From DASYLJ01 sp964432595 (GTDB lineage Bacteria > Desulfobacterota > Binatia > DP-6), in NCBI GenBank assembly GCA_964432595.1, contig CAYSOF010000032.1, positions 1 through 64,000 of the forward strand: a DNA stretch of 64,000 nucleotides, given 5' to 3'. The notes below the pieces were generated by a model. The model worked only from the letters and a program-made list of their open reading frames with translations. It was not told the origin of the DNA and did not search any database. Every line of letters starts with the position of its first letter. Position 1 is the first letter of the stretch. Below, piece by piece: positions 26,906 through 34,572 of the stretch. A program made the position numbers and the translations under genes.

Positions 26906-28411
26906 GTGTTTCGCCTGCGCCATCTGTGCATCGACACGCTGCGCGAGCACGTCGTGATGATTCACGAGTCCGCGGTGCGCGCCGGCAACCTGGGCTTCAA
27001 TCCGCTGGACCGCGTCCGCATCGTGGCGACGGACCCGGCCACCGGAGCCCAACGCGAGCTGATCGGCGTCCTGAACTTCTGCCGCGACGGTCTCATCGCG
27101 GCCGACGAGATCGGCGTGTCGGACGTGGCGTTCCGCGATCTGCGCCTGGCCGAGGGGACGCCGGTGTCGGCCACCCTCGCCGCGCCCCCTGCGAGCGTCG
27201 ATCTCGTCCGCGCGCGCTTGCGGGGCAAGCGCCTCGACCGCGAGGCGTTCGACGCCATCCTCGCCGACGTCACGCAGCATCGCTATTCGCGCGTCGAGCT
27301 GGCCATGTTCGTGCTGGCGTGCGCGCTGCGGACGCTCGATCTCGAAGAGATCGTGGCCTTCACCGAGGCCATGATCGCCGCCGGCTCGAGCTTGACCTTC
27401 CCGCCGGGACCCATCGCGGACAAGCATTCGATCGGCGGTGTGCCGGGTAACCGCACCACGATGATCGTCGTGCCGATCCTCGCGGCGCTCGGCATCACCA
27501 TTCCGAAGACGTCGTCGCGCGCCATCACGAGCCCTGCGGGAACGGCCGATACGATGGGCGTGCTCGCGGAGGTGGCCTTGTCCCCGGAGCGGCTGCACGA
27601 GATCGTGGCGACGACGGGCGCGTGCATCGCCTGGGGCGGCTCGCTCGACCTGGCTCCGGCGGACGACATCCTGATCACGGTCGAGCGTCCCATGGAGATC
27701 GACACCGAGGCGCAGATGGTGGCGTCGATCCTGTCCAAGAAGAAGACGGCCGGGGCGACGCACACGCTGATCGACATCCCCGTCGGTCCGACGGCGAAGG
27801 TGCGGACGACGGCCGACGCCGAGCGCCTCGCAGGTCTCTTCGCTGCCGTCGCCGCGCGCATCGGCCTGCGTGTCGACGTCGTGCTGACGGATGCGCTGGG
27901 ACCGATCGGCTGGGGCATCGGTCCCCGGCTGGAGGCGCTGGACGTCCTGGCGGTCCTCAAGCGGGACGCCGGCGCACCCGTGGACCTCCGCGAGAAGTCC
28001 CTGTATCTGGCAGCGCGGATCATCGAGATGGTGGGGCACGCACGCGCGGGAGGCGGATATCGTATGGCGCTCGACGTGCTCGAGCGCGGTGCCGCGCTCG
28101 AGACGTTCGACCGTATCGTCGATGCCCAGGGCCGCCGGACGCTGCCGCCGGCGGCGGCGTTCGTCGGCGAAGTGCTCGCGCCGCGGGACGGCCGTATCCG
28201 GATGATCGACTGCTGGGAGATCGCGCGCGTCGCGAAACGTGCCGGCGCACCCGCGAACGCGGCGGCGGGCGTCCGCCTGCGGCGCGGCGTCGGTGACGTC
28301 GTGCGTCGCGGGGAACCGCTGTTCGAGATCCATGCGCAGAGTGCTGCGCAACTGGGTTTCGCCCGCGATTACGCCGAAGGATGCGCGAACCTGTTCACCT
28401 GGGGATTCTGA
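26906..28411 (+). CDS. AMP phosphorylase-like (archaeal-type thymidine phosphorylase family)
   Basis: The 501-residue product has the ~85-residue N-terminal domain seen in archaeal AMP phosphorylase and the phosphate-binding motif DKHSIGGVPGNRTT (thymidine phosphorylases have KHSTGGVGD). KTSSRAITSPAGTADTMGVL and the C-terminal domain are present. It would split AMP into adenine and ribose 1,5-bisphosphate, though no RuBisCO or isomerase gene is in view; nucleoside phosphorolysis is an alternative. GTG start at 26906 has no clear Shine-Dalgarno. Confidence 0.82.
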   Translation: MFRLRHLCIDTLREHVVMIHESAVRAGNLGFNPLDRVRIVATDPATGAQRELIGVLNFCRDGLIAADEIGVSDVAFRDLRLAEGTPVSATLAAPPASVDLVRARLRGKRLDREAFDAILADVTQHRYSRVELAMFVLACALRTLDLEEIVAFTEAMIAAGSSLTFPPGPIADKHSIGGVPGNRTTMIVVPILAALGITIPKTSSRAITSPAGTADTMGVLAEVALSPERLHEIVATTGACIAWGGSLDLAPADDILITVERPMEIDTEAQMVASILSKKKTAGATHTLIDIPVGPTAKVRTTADAERLAGLFAAVAARIGLRVDVVLTDALGPIGWGIGPRLEALDVLAVLKRDAGAPVDLREKSLYLAARIIEMVGHARAGGGYRMALDVLERGAALETFDRIVDAQGRRTLPPAAAFVGEVLAPRDGRIRMIDCWEIARVAKRAGAPANAAAGVRLRRGVGDVVRRGEPLFEIHAQSAAQLGFARDYAEGCANLFTWGF

Positions 28412-28424
28412 GGATGGAGGTCGG

Positions 28425-28826
28425 ATGAATCGGAGCACCACCTCGGCGGGGCGAGCGACGGTCGTGATGGCGGCACTCGCGCTGGCAGGCTGCGATCGCG
28501 AGCCCACGTATCCGTCCAACGCCGAGGCGGCGTACGCTCGATACTGCGCCTCCTGCCACGGCGCGACGGGCGGGGGTGACGGCCCGGCCGCTGCCGCGCT
28601 GCAGCCGCCCCCCACGGATCTGACCCGCTCCACGCTGGGCCTCGCCGAGCTGATGAAGGTCATCGACGGTCGCCGCACGGTCCGCGCGCACGGGACGGGC
28701 GCCATGCCGGTGTGGGGACTCGTCTTCGAGGCGGAGGGCGAGGGCACCGATCGACAGCATCGGGATGCGCTCCGTCGCGTGCAGGGGCTCGCCGAATACG
28801 TCCAGGCATTGCGCAAGGCGCCGTGA
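28425..28826 (+). CDS. Lipoprotein cytochrome c, mono-heme
   Basis: The 133-residue product has a signal with lipobox ALAGC (Cys near 23) and one class I heme motif, CASCHG, followed by GGGDGPAAAALQPPPTDLT. The likely axial Met is in GAMPVWG. It is close in pattern to the mono-heme cytochromes at 38183 and 42260, forming a small family. ATG 28425 has GGAGG six bases upstream; it overlaps the next gene as GTGA. Confidence 0.88.
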   Translation: MNRSTTSAGRATVVMAALALAGCDREPTYPSNAEAAYARYCASCHGATGGGDGPAAAALQPPPTDLTRSTLGLAELMKVIDGRRTVRAHGTGAMPVWGLVFEAEGEGTDRQHRDALRRVQGLAEYVQALRKAP

Positions 28827-29458
28827 GCGTGCCGGTCGACACCAGGCCGAGTCGCGTCGCGGTGAGCTGCCTCGTGACGTTCGGCGTCGTCTGGATCGTG
28901 CTCGCGGTGAACCCGCGCTATCGCATGGACTGGCTGCTCGAGAACATCCCGACCTTCGTCGCCGTGCCGATCGGCGTGCTGACCGCGCGCCGGTTCACCT
29001 TCTCGGATCGCGCCTACGTGCAGATGACGGCATTCCTGATCCTGCACACGATCGGCAGTCACTACACGTACTCGGAAGTGCCGTTCGGGGCGTTCCTGCG
29101 CGACGGACTGGACCTCGGGCGCAACCACTACGATCGCCTGGTCCACTTCCTGTTCGGCGTCCTCTTCGTCCGGCCGATCCGCGAGCTCGCGTTCGGCCGG
29201 GGAGCCGTGGTCGATCGACCCACGCAGCTCGCGCTGGCGGTGTGCGGCGTCGCGTGCGGGAGCCTCGTCTACGAAGTCGTGGAGTGGATCACGGCGAGCC
29301 TCGCGGATCCCGCCGCCGGCACGGCCTACCTGGGCACGCAGGGCGATCCCTGGGACGCGGAGAAGGACATGGCGCTGGCAGTGACCGGCGCGCTGGTCGC
29401 CCTTCCGTGGGAGCCGCGCGAGGTGCGAACCCGGGAGCGTCTCGCGGGTACCGCGTGA
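28823..29458 (+). CDS. DUF2238 (YjdF-like) membrane protein
   Basis: The 211-residue product has about six TM helices and the conserved features of DUF2238: HTIGSHYTYSEVPFG, NHYDRLVHFLFG, VYEVVEWI and GTQGDPWDAEKDMALA. The invariant acidic and His residues within the membrane suggest a metal or proton role, but none is proven. GTG at 28823 overlaps the cytochrome stop. Confidence 0.85.
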   Translation: MSVPVDTRPSRVAVSCLVTFGVVWIVLAVNPRYRMDWLLENIPTFVAVPIGVLTARRFTFSDRAYVQMTAFLILHTIGSHYTYSEVPFGAFLRDGLDLGRNHYDRLVHFLFGVLFVRPIRELAFGRGAVVDRPTQLALAVCGVACGSLVYEVVEWITASLADPAAGTAYLGTQGDPWDAEKDMALAVTGALVALPWEPREVRTRERLAGTA

Positions 29459-31065
29459 CGGACCCGGCCGCCGGCGAAGACATGGTGGCCGCGCTTCGGG
29501 ATCCCGAGGCGTACGCGCACCGTCCTGCGCGGGTCGAGCACGTCCAGACGCACATCTCCCACGTGTTCCTCGCGGATCGCTACGTCTACAAGCTCAAGAA
29601 GGCCGTGCGGCTTCCGTTCGTCGATGCGAGCTCGGTCGCGCGCCGGCGTCGCCTCTGCGAGGACGAGGTGCGGCTCAACCGGCGACTCGCGCCGGACGTC
29701 TACCTGGGCGTCGTCCCCGTGATGCGACGTCCGGACGGCCGGATCGTCGTGGGCGGGCCAGGTCGTGTCCTCGATCACGTGGTCTGGATGCGACGCCTCC
29801 CGGAGGATCGGATGCTCGTGCGGCTCCTGGCGGCGGGCGGCGTGGAGCCGAGCGCGATGGTCGAGCTGGCGACGATCATCAGGCGCTTCCACGAGCGCGC
29901 GGCGTCGGGACCGGCCGTGGCCAAGCACGCATCGCCGCCGATGCTGCGACGCACGTGGACGCGCACCGTCGCGCTCGTCCAACCGCTCGTCGGTCACGGC
30001 CTGTCGCCGGCCGCCGTCGGCGTGCTCGCGGACTTCGGTGCGTGGTTCCTCGAGCGCCGCAGGGACCGCTTCGCCGCGCGGCTCGCGTCGCACCGCATTC
30101 GTGACGGCCACGGCGACCTGCATGCGGAGCACGTCTGTCTCGTCGACCGGCCCGTTCCCGCGTTGCCGCCGCATCCGCCGCTGGCGCCCGGCATCCAGGT
30201 CTTCGACTGTCTCGAGTTCTCCGCGGCGCTCCGCTCCGTGGACGTCGCGTCGGAGATCGCGTTCCTGGCGATGGACCTGGAGCATCGCGGTCATCCCGAG
30301 CTCGCGCGGGTGTTCGTCGACGCCTACGTCGCCGAGAGTGGGGACGAGGCACTCCGCGGGGTGTTGCCCTGGTACGTCGCATACCGCGCGTGCGTGCGGG
30401 CCGGTGTCGCGACGATCACGAGCGGCGAGACGGAGGTCGCAGCCGAGCAGCGCGAACGCGAGGTGGCGCGCGCCCGACGCTACGTCGCGCTCGCGCTTCG
30501 TCATGCCTGGAACGCCGACGGGCCGGTCCTGCTGGCATGCTGCGGGCGGAGCGGAACGGGGAAGTCGACGGTCGCGACGGCGCTCGCCGAAGCCCTCGGT
30601 GGGACCCACGTGAGCAGCGACGTGCTGCGTCGCGCCGCCCATCCGGCCGCCGCCGGCGCTCGCTACGGCGAGGCGCTGTACAGTCGCGCGTCGCGCGATC
30701 GCATCTACGACGCGCTCGTCGATCGCGCCGCGGGCGAGCTGGCCGCCGGCCGTTCGGTGGTCGCCGACGCGACGTTCCTGCGCCGGGGCGATCGCGAGCG
30801 GCTCCGCCGCATCGCGGCGGTGGCGGGGCGGCCGCTCCTGTTCCTCGAGTGCCGCGCCGCACCCGAGACCGTGCGCGAACGGCTCGCGGCACGGCCGCGC
30901 GGCGCGTCCGACGCGACCTGGGAGACGTGGGTCGGGCAGGGCGACGAGGCGGAGGCCTTCACGACCGACGAGGCGCATCGGCCGCTCGACACCGACGGCA
31001 CGCCGGCCGACGTCGACGAGGCCGCGGTCCGCACCGCCTGGATCATGCGACGCGACGCCGGGTGA
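29455..31065 (+). CDS. Aminoglycoside-phosphotransferase-like domain fused to a P-loop kinase
   Basis: The 536-residue product has an APH-fold N-terminal half (YVYKLKKAVRLPF lysine motif; RDGHGDLHAEHVCL catalytic loop; VFDCLEFSAALR metal site) and a C-terminal P-loop kinase (CCGRSGTGKSTVATALAEALGG; VVADATFLRRGDR). This two-domain architecture is known in uncharacterised proteobacterial proteins. Substrates are unknown. GTG start at 29455 overlapping the previous stop; last gene of the eight-gene operon. Confidence 0.85.
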   Translation: MTDPAAGEDMVAALRDPEAYAHRPARVEHVQTHISHVFLADRYVYKLKKAVRLPFVDASSVARRRRLCEDEVRLNRRLAPDVYLGVVPVMRRPDGRIVVGGPGRVLDHVVWMRRLPEDRMLVRLLAAGGVEPSAMVELATIIRRFHERAASGPAVAKHASPPMLRRTWTRTVALVQPLVGHGLSPAAVGVLADFGAWFLERRRDRFAARLASHRIRDGHGDLHAEHVCLVDRPVPALPPHPPLAPGIQVFDCLEFSAALRSVDVASEIAFLAMDLEHRGHPELARVFVDAYVAESGDEALRGVLPWYVAYRACVRAGVATITSGETEVAAEQREREVARARRYVALALRHAWNADGPVLLACCGRSGTGKSTVATALAEALGGTHVSSDVLRRAAHPAAAGARYGEALYSRASRDRIYDALVDRAAGELAAGRSVVADATFLRRGDRERLRRIAAVAGRPLLFLECRAAPETVRERLAARPRGASDATWETWVGQGDEAEAFTTDEAHRPLDTDGTPADVDEAAVRTAWIMRRDAG

Positions 31066-31105
31066 CGTCGCGATTCGCACGCCGGCGAGTCGAGGGGGAT
31101 GCCCG

Positions 31106-31123
31106 ATTCCCAGCGCCGCGATG
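31106..31123. promoter_or_regulatory. Putative activator site upstream of the BON gene
   Basis: ATTCCCAGCGCCGCGATG: perfect left half, right half of the GCGAT type also seen near 37.7 kb. It ends 29 bp from the -24 GG. Confidence 0.5.
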
Positions 31124-31150
31124 CGACGACGCCGGTGCGGCGACGTCGGC

Positions 31151-31166
31151 GGGTACGAATGTTGCT
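31151..31166 (+). promoter_or_regulatory. sigma-54 promoter of the BON gene
   Basis: GGGTACGAATGTTGCT, GG-N10-GC with a perfect TTGCT. Predicted +1 near 31177, two bases before ATG 31179. Confidence 0.72.
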
Positions 31167-31178
31167 GAATGAAGCGCC

Positions 31179-31847
31179 ATGACCAGGACGGACGAAGACA
31201 TCCGTGACGATGTACGACGCGAGCTGGCCTGGGACCCTCGCCTCCGCTCGCCGAACGTCGAGGTGCAGGTCGAGAGCGGCGTCGTCACGCTGACGGGCAC
31301 GGTGGACAGCTCCGCGAGGCGGCACGCGGTGGAGAAGGCCGCGCACCGGATCGCCGGCGTGCATCACGTCGCCAACGAGATCGACGTCACCGTGCCGACG
31401 TCGCACGTCCGCAGCGACACCGAGATCGCACAAGCGGTGCGGCGAACGCTCGAATGGGATGCGCTGGTCGATGCGGAGGGCGTTCGGTCGACGGCGTCCG
31501 GCGGGCACGTCGTCCTGGAAGGGACGGTCGGCACGCTCGTCGAGCGCGACGAGGCCGAACGTGCCGTGCAGGCGCTCGAGGGCGTACGCTCCGTCACGAA
31601 CCGCATCGTCGTGCGATCGGCCATCGTCCAGGCCAATCGGGCTCGTGAGGCGATCGCGGCTGCCCTGCGGCGGCGGGCCGAGCGCGAAGCGCGGCACATC
31701 ACGGTGGAGGTCGTGTCGCCGGAGACCGTCGCGCTGCGCGGCTACGCGCGGTCGTGGCAGGAGAAGCGCGCGGCGCTGTGGGCGGCGCGCTGTGCGCCGG
31801 GGATCCGCGACGTCGAAGATCACATCGAGATCGATCCGTCACGCTGA
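31179..31847 (+). CDS. Triple BON-domain protein
   Basis: The 222-residue product has three BON domains (about 3-70, 78-145 and 152-222), each with the VTLTGTVDS- or VVLEGTVGT-like strand-turn. BON modules bind phospholipids or polysaccharide surfaces, as in OsmY. No signal peptide is visible, so it would be cytoplasmic. The start aligns with family N-termini and the sigma-54 +1 lies two bases upstream. Convergent with the ferritin-like gene. Confidence 0.87.
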   Translation: MTRTDEDIRDDVRRELAWDPRLRSPNVEVQVESGVVTLTGTVDSSARRHAVEKAAHRIAGVHHVANEIDVTVPTSHVRSDTEIAQAVRRTLEWDALVDAEGVRSTASGGHVVLEGTVGTLVERDEAERAVQALEGVRSVTNRIVVRSAIVQANRAREAIAAALRRRAEREARHITVEVVSPETVALRGYARSWQEKRAALWAARCAPGIRDVEDHIEIDPSR

Positions 31848-31856
31848 CGGCGCGCG

Positions 31857-32357
31857 TCAGCGCGCCGTCGCCAGCCGGCGTCGCACGCGGGCGATGTCCG
31901 CCAGGGCGAGCAGGTGCGGGTCGGAGGAATGCGCGAGGGCGGCGTCGGCGAGCCGCGACACGTGATCGACGTCGGCCTCGGGTGCGCGGCGGCTCGCCGC
32001 AGCGACCGCGGCGTGGCGGAGCGCGTCCATCTCACCGAGCTCGACGTCGAGCGCCGCCGCGGCGCGCTCGTCATCGGAGGCGGTCGGCGGAAGAGCCTCG
32101 GCCCGGTCGAGCGCGGCGGTGATCGCCTCCATGGCGTCGGTCCAGCCGTCCAGCCGCACCCGCCAGCCGTAGTTCGACGGCATGGTCATCACCGCAGCGT
32201 GCACACCGGCCGCGTGCTGGTCCTCCTCGCGCGCCATGTCTTCCCACAGCGGCGCGTAGGGCGAGTGCGAACCCGCCTCGCGCGCGAAGCGTCGGTAGAG
32301 GGCGGCCGCGCGTTCTTCCATCCGACCGCACGAAACGAGCACGTCGCTCAGCTGCAC
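31857..32357 (-). CDS. Ferritin-like/rubrerythrin-type helical protein
   Basis: The product (166 residues from GTG 32357) is all-helical with GRMEERAAALYRRFA and WEDMAREEDQHAAGV, the E-x-(D/E)-x2-H pattern of ferritin-like di-iron proteins. An in-frame TTG at 32387 would add ten residues, but that stretch contains the -24/-12 element at 32371-32386; +1 near 32360 leaves GTG 32357 as the first usable start. Probable role in peroxide or iron handling. Confidence 0.72.
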   Translation of the reverse strand: MQLSDVLVSCGRMEERAAALYRRFAREAGSHSPYAPLWEDMAREEDQHAAGVHAAVMTMPSNYGWRVRLDGWTDAMEAITAALDRAEALPPTASDDERAAAALDVELGEMDALRHAAVAAASRRAPEADVDHVSRLADAALAHSSDPHLLALADIARVRRRLATAR

Positions 32358-32370
32358 GTCGATCCAGTGA

Positions 32371-32386
32371 TGCAACGTTGCGGCCA
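32371..32386 (-). promoter_or_regulatory. sigma-54 promoter of the ferritin-like gene
   Basis: TGGCCGCAACGTTGCA, GG-N10-GC with perfect TTGCA. Predicted +1 near 32360, three bases before GTG 32357. UAS 32415-32432 is 30 bp upstream of the -24 GG. Confidence 0.72.
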
Positions 32387-32414
32387 AGATGTTCGCGCGC
32401 GCTCGTCACGACCG

Positions 32415-32432
32415 GGTCCCAGAATCGGGACG
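32415..32432. promoter_or_regulatory. Putative activator site (for 32357 gene)
   Basis: GGTCCCAGAATCGGGACG, with GTCCC/GGGAC inverted arms around six bases, 30 bp from the minus-strand -24 GG. Confidence 0.6.
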
Positions 32433-32446
32433 CGCCGAATGCGCGA

Positions 32447-32464
32447 GCTCCCAGCCGTCGGAAT
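32447..32464. promoter_or_regulatory. Putative activator site (for 32518 gene)
   Basis: GCTCCCAGCCGTCGGAAT, 31 bp from the plus-strand -24 GG at 32495. Two separate sites thus serve this divergent pair. Confidence 0.55.
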
Positions 32465-32493
32465 CAGGCGCTCCGCAACGACCCGCGGCCGCC

Positions 32494-32509
32494 TGGCCAT
32501 GCTCTTGCA
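32494..32509 (+). promoter_or_regulatory. sigma-54 promoter of the beta-CASP nuclease gene
   Basis: TGGCCATGCTCTTGCA, GG-N10-GC with perfect TTGCA. Predicted +1 falls inside the ATG at 32518, and a GGAG lies within the -12 region, so either the mRNA is leaderless with a short spacing or another start is used. Confidence 0.55.
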
Positions 32510-32517
32510 GGAGCGGC

Positions 32518-33885
32518 ATGGCCGCGACGCTCACGTTCGCCGGCGGTGCCGGTACCGTGACCGGGTCGAAGCACCTGGTCTCCGCCGGCACGCATCGCGT
32601 GCTCCTCGACTGTGGCATGTTCCAGGGCCTCAAGTCGTTGCGCCTGCGCAATTGGGCACCGCTCCCGTTCGATCCGGCGTCGGTCGACGGCGTCGTCCTG
32701 AGCCATGCCCACCTCGACCACTCGGGCGCCCTGCCGATTCTCGTGCGGGACGGGTTCGACGGCCCCATTCACTGCACCGAGGCCACCGCCGACCTGCTCG
32801 ACGTCATGCTGCGGGACGCCGCCCACATCCAGGAGGAGGATGCCGAGCGCGCGAATCGCCGCCGGTACTCGAAGCATCATCCCGCGCTGCCGCTCTACAC
32901 GACGGCCGATGCCGAACGGGCGCTGCAACGGCTCGTGCCGCACCCGTTCGCGCAGGCGGTCGACGTCGCACCGGGGATCACGGCGACCTTCCGCCACGCC
33001 GGCCACATCCTCGGCGCCGCCATCGTCGAGCTCGGGCTCGCGACGCCGCGGCGGCGGCTCGTCTTCTCCGGCGACCTGGGGCGCTGGGGACGGCCGCTCC
33101 TGCCCGATCCCGAGACGATTACCGATGCCGACGTCCTGCTCGTCGAGTCGACGTACGGCGATCGCACGCATCCCCGGGACCCCGAGGGCCGACTCGCCGA
33201 GATCGTGCGCGCCGCCGCCGATCGCCGGCGCACGCTGATCGTGCCCGCCTTCGCCGTCGGCAGGGCGCAGGAGCTGCTCTGGATTCTACGGCACCTCGAG
33301 GATCACGGGCGGATTCCGATTCTTCCGGTGTTCCTCGACAGCCCGATGGCGATCGACGTCACCACGATCCACCTGCGCCACCTGAACAAGGGCGGCCATG
33401 ATCTGCCCGAGATGCGCCGGCTGGCGACGAACGATTGCCACCTCGTCCGGACCGCGGAGGAGTCGAAGGCGCTCAACCACCGCGACGGCCCCATGATCCT
33501 GATCTCGGCGAGCGGCATGGCGACCGGCGGCCGCGTGCTGCACCATCTGGCCCATCGGCTGCCGAACCCGGACACCATCGTCCTGCTGACGGGGTTCCAG
33601 GCGGCCGGCACCCGCGGCCGCTCGTTGGCGGACGGCGCGCCCTCGCTGCGCATCCACGGCCGGGACGTTCGCGTGCGGGCGACGGTGGAGATGCTGGACG
33701 GCCTGTCGGCGCATGCGGATCGCGACGAGCTGTTGCGTTGGGCGCGCGGCTTCCGCCGCCCTCCCGGCACGACCTGGGTCGTGCATGGCGAGCCGCAGCC
33801 GGCGGACCGGCTGGCGGCGGCGCTGCGTACCGAGCTGGGATGGCACGCGGACGTCGCGGTCGACCGCGAAACGGTCAGGCTCTGA
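32518..33885 (+). CDS. Metallo-beta-lactamase/beta-CASP ribonuclease (RNA-processing exonuclease family)
   Basis: The 455-residue product has the MBL motif SHAHLDHSG, GHILGAAIVE and the beta-CASP motifs: VPAFAVGRAQELLWIL, SASGMATGGRVLHHL, LTGFQAAGTRGR and a C-terminal SAHADRDELLRW. These are the residues of the CPSF73/Ysh1-like RNA nuclease family, often annotated as mRNA 3'-end processing factor in bacteria. It could process or decay RNA during stress. The start MAATLTFAGGAGTVTGS is the normal family start. Confidence 0.9.
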   Translation: MAATLTFAGGAGTVTGSKHLVSAGTHRVLLDCGMFQGLKSLRLRNWAPLPFDPASVDGVVLSHAHLDHSGALPILVRDGFDGPIHCTEATADLLDVMLRDAAHIQEEDAERANRRRYSKHHPALPLYTTADAERALQRLVPHPFAQAVDVAPGITATFRHAGHILGAAIVELGLATPRRRLVFSGDLGRWGRPLLPDPETITDADVLLVESTYGDRTHPRDPEGRLAEIVRAAADRRRTLIVPAFAVGRAQELLWILRHLEDHGRIPILPVFLDSPMAIDVTTIHLRHLNKGGHDLPEMRRLATNDCHLVRTAEESKALNHRDGPMILISASGMATGGRVLHHLAHRLPNPDTIVLLTGFQAAGTRGRSLADGAPSLRIHGRDVRVRATVEMLDGLSAHADRDELLRWARGFRRPPGTTWVVHGEPQPADRLAAALRTELGWHADVAVDRETVRL

Positions 33886-33912
33886 GCAGGGCCCGCGGGG
33901 GCTGTCGCGTGC

Positions 33913-34398
33913 TCAGGCCGCCTGCCGCGGTTCTCGCCGCTTCGTGCTCGCGCGGCTCGTCTTCGGTCGCACGCGCAGCGTGAGCACCGGGATCGGCGAA
34001 TGGCGCACGATCTTCTCCGCGACGCTTCCCAGGATGAAGCGGGCGAGTGCCGATCGCCCGTGCGTGCTCATGACGATGCAGTCGGCGCGTCGCGCGGCCT
34101 CCAGGAGCTGCGCCGGCGGATCGCCGACCGTGACGCGGACCTGGTACCGGAGCCGCGTCCCCTTGACGGCCCGGCTCACGATCCGCTCGAGGCGGGCGGT
34201 GAGCTCGGGAACGAACGACGACGCGTTCGGCACGCCGAACCGCGGATCGCTCGGAAGGTAGTAGGGCGTGATGACGTGATGCACGATCAGACGCCCGCCG
34301 TGCGCTCGGGCGAGCGCCACGGCTTCCTTGAGCGCGCGATCGGCCGGCTTGGAGAAATCGTGCGGCACGAGGATGCGTCGGAAGAGCGTCGATGACAT
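33913..34398 (-). CDS. Universal stress protein (UspA family)
   Basis: The 161-residue Usp begins with FRRILVPHDFSKPADRAL and carries STHGRSALARFILGSVAE as its ATP-site. It is a close paralogue of the Usp genes at 26417 and 58234; the C-terminal tail is longer and basic. A GGAGG lies six bases before ATG 34398, within a 13-base leader from the predicted sigma-54 +1. Confidence 0.92.
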   Translation of the reverse strand: MSSTLFRRILVPHDFSKPADRALKEAVALARAHGGRLIVHHVITPYYLPSDPRFGVPNASSFVPELTARLERIVSRAVKGTRLRYQVRVTVGDPPAQLLEAARRADCIVMSTHGRSALARFILGSVAEKIVRHSPIPVLTLRVRPKTSRASTKRREPRQAA

Positions 34399-34421
34399 GC
34401 AGACCTCCGTCCGTCCGGCGT

Positions 34422-34437
34422 AGCAAGCCGGCCGCCA
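34422..34437 (-). promoter_or_regulatory. sigma-54 promoter of the Usp gene at 34398
   Basis: TGGCGGCCGGCTTGCT, GG-N10-GC, perfect TTGCT. Predicted +1 near 34411. Confidence 0.75.
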
Positions 34438-34466
34438 CTCGCTGCCGGCGGCCGGGGAGCGGTCCA

Positions 34467-34484
34467 ATTCCTCGGCCCGGGAAA
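34467..34484. promoter_or_regulatory. Putative activator site between divergent promoters
   Basis: ATTCCTCGGCCCGGGAAA, near-palindromic; 31 bp from the minus-strand -24 GG and 62 bp from the plus-strand one. Confidence 0.62.
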
Positions 34485-34544
34485 CGCGATCGAACGGATT
34501 CCTGCCGGTGCGATGGACCGGATGCTTCCGCGGGGAGCGGTGAC

Positions 34545-34560
34545 CGGAGCGGCTTTTGCT
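34545..34560 (+). promoter_or_regulatory. sigma-54 promoter of the zinc alcohol dehydrogenase gene
   Basis: CGGAGCGGCTTTTGCT, GG-N10-GC with perfect TTGCT. Predicted +1 near 34571, two bases before ATG 34573. Confidence 0.65.
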
Positions 34561-34572
34561 CCCTCCCGCGGT

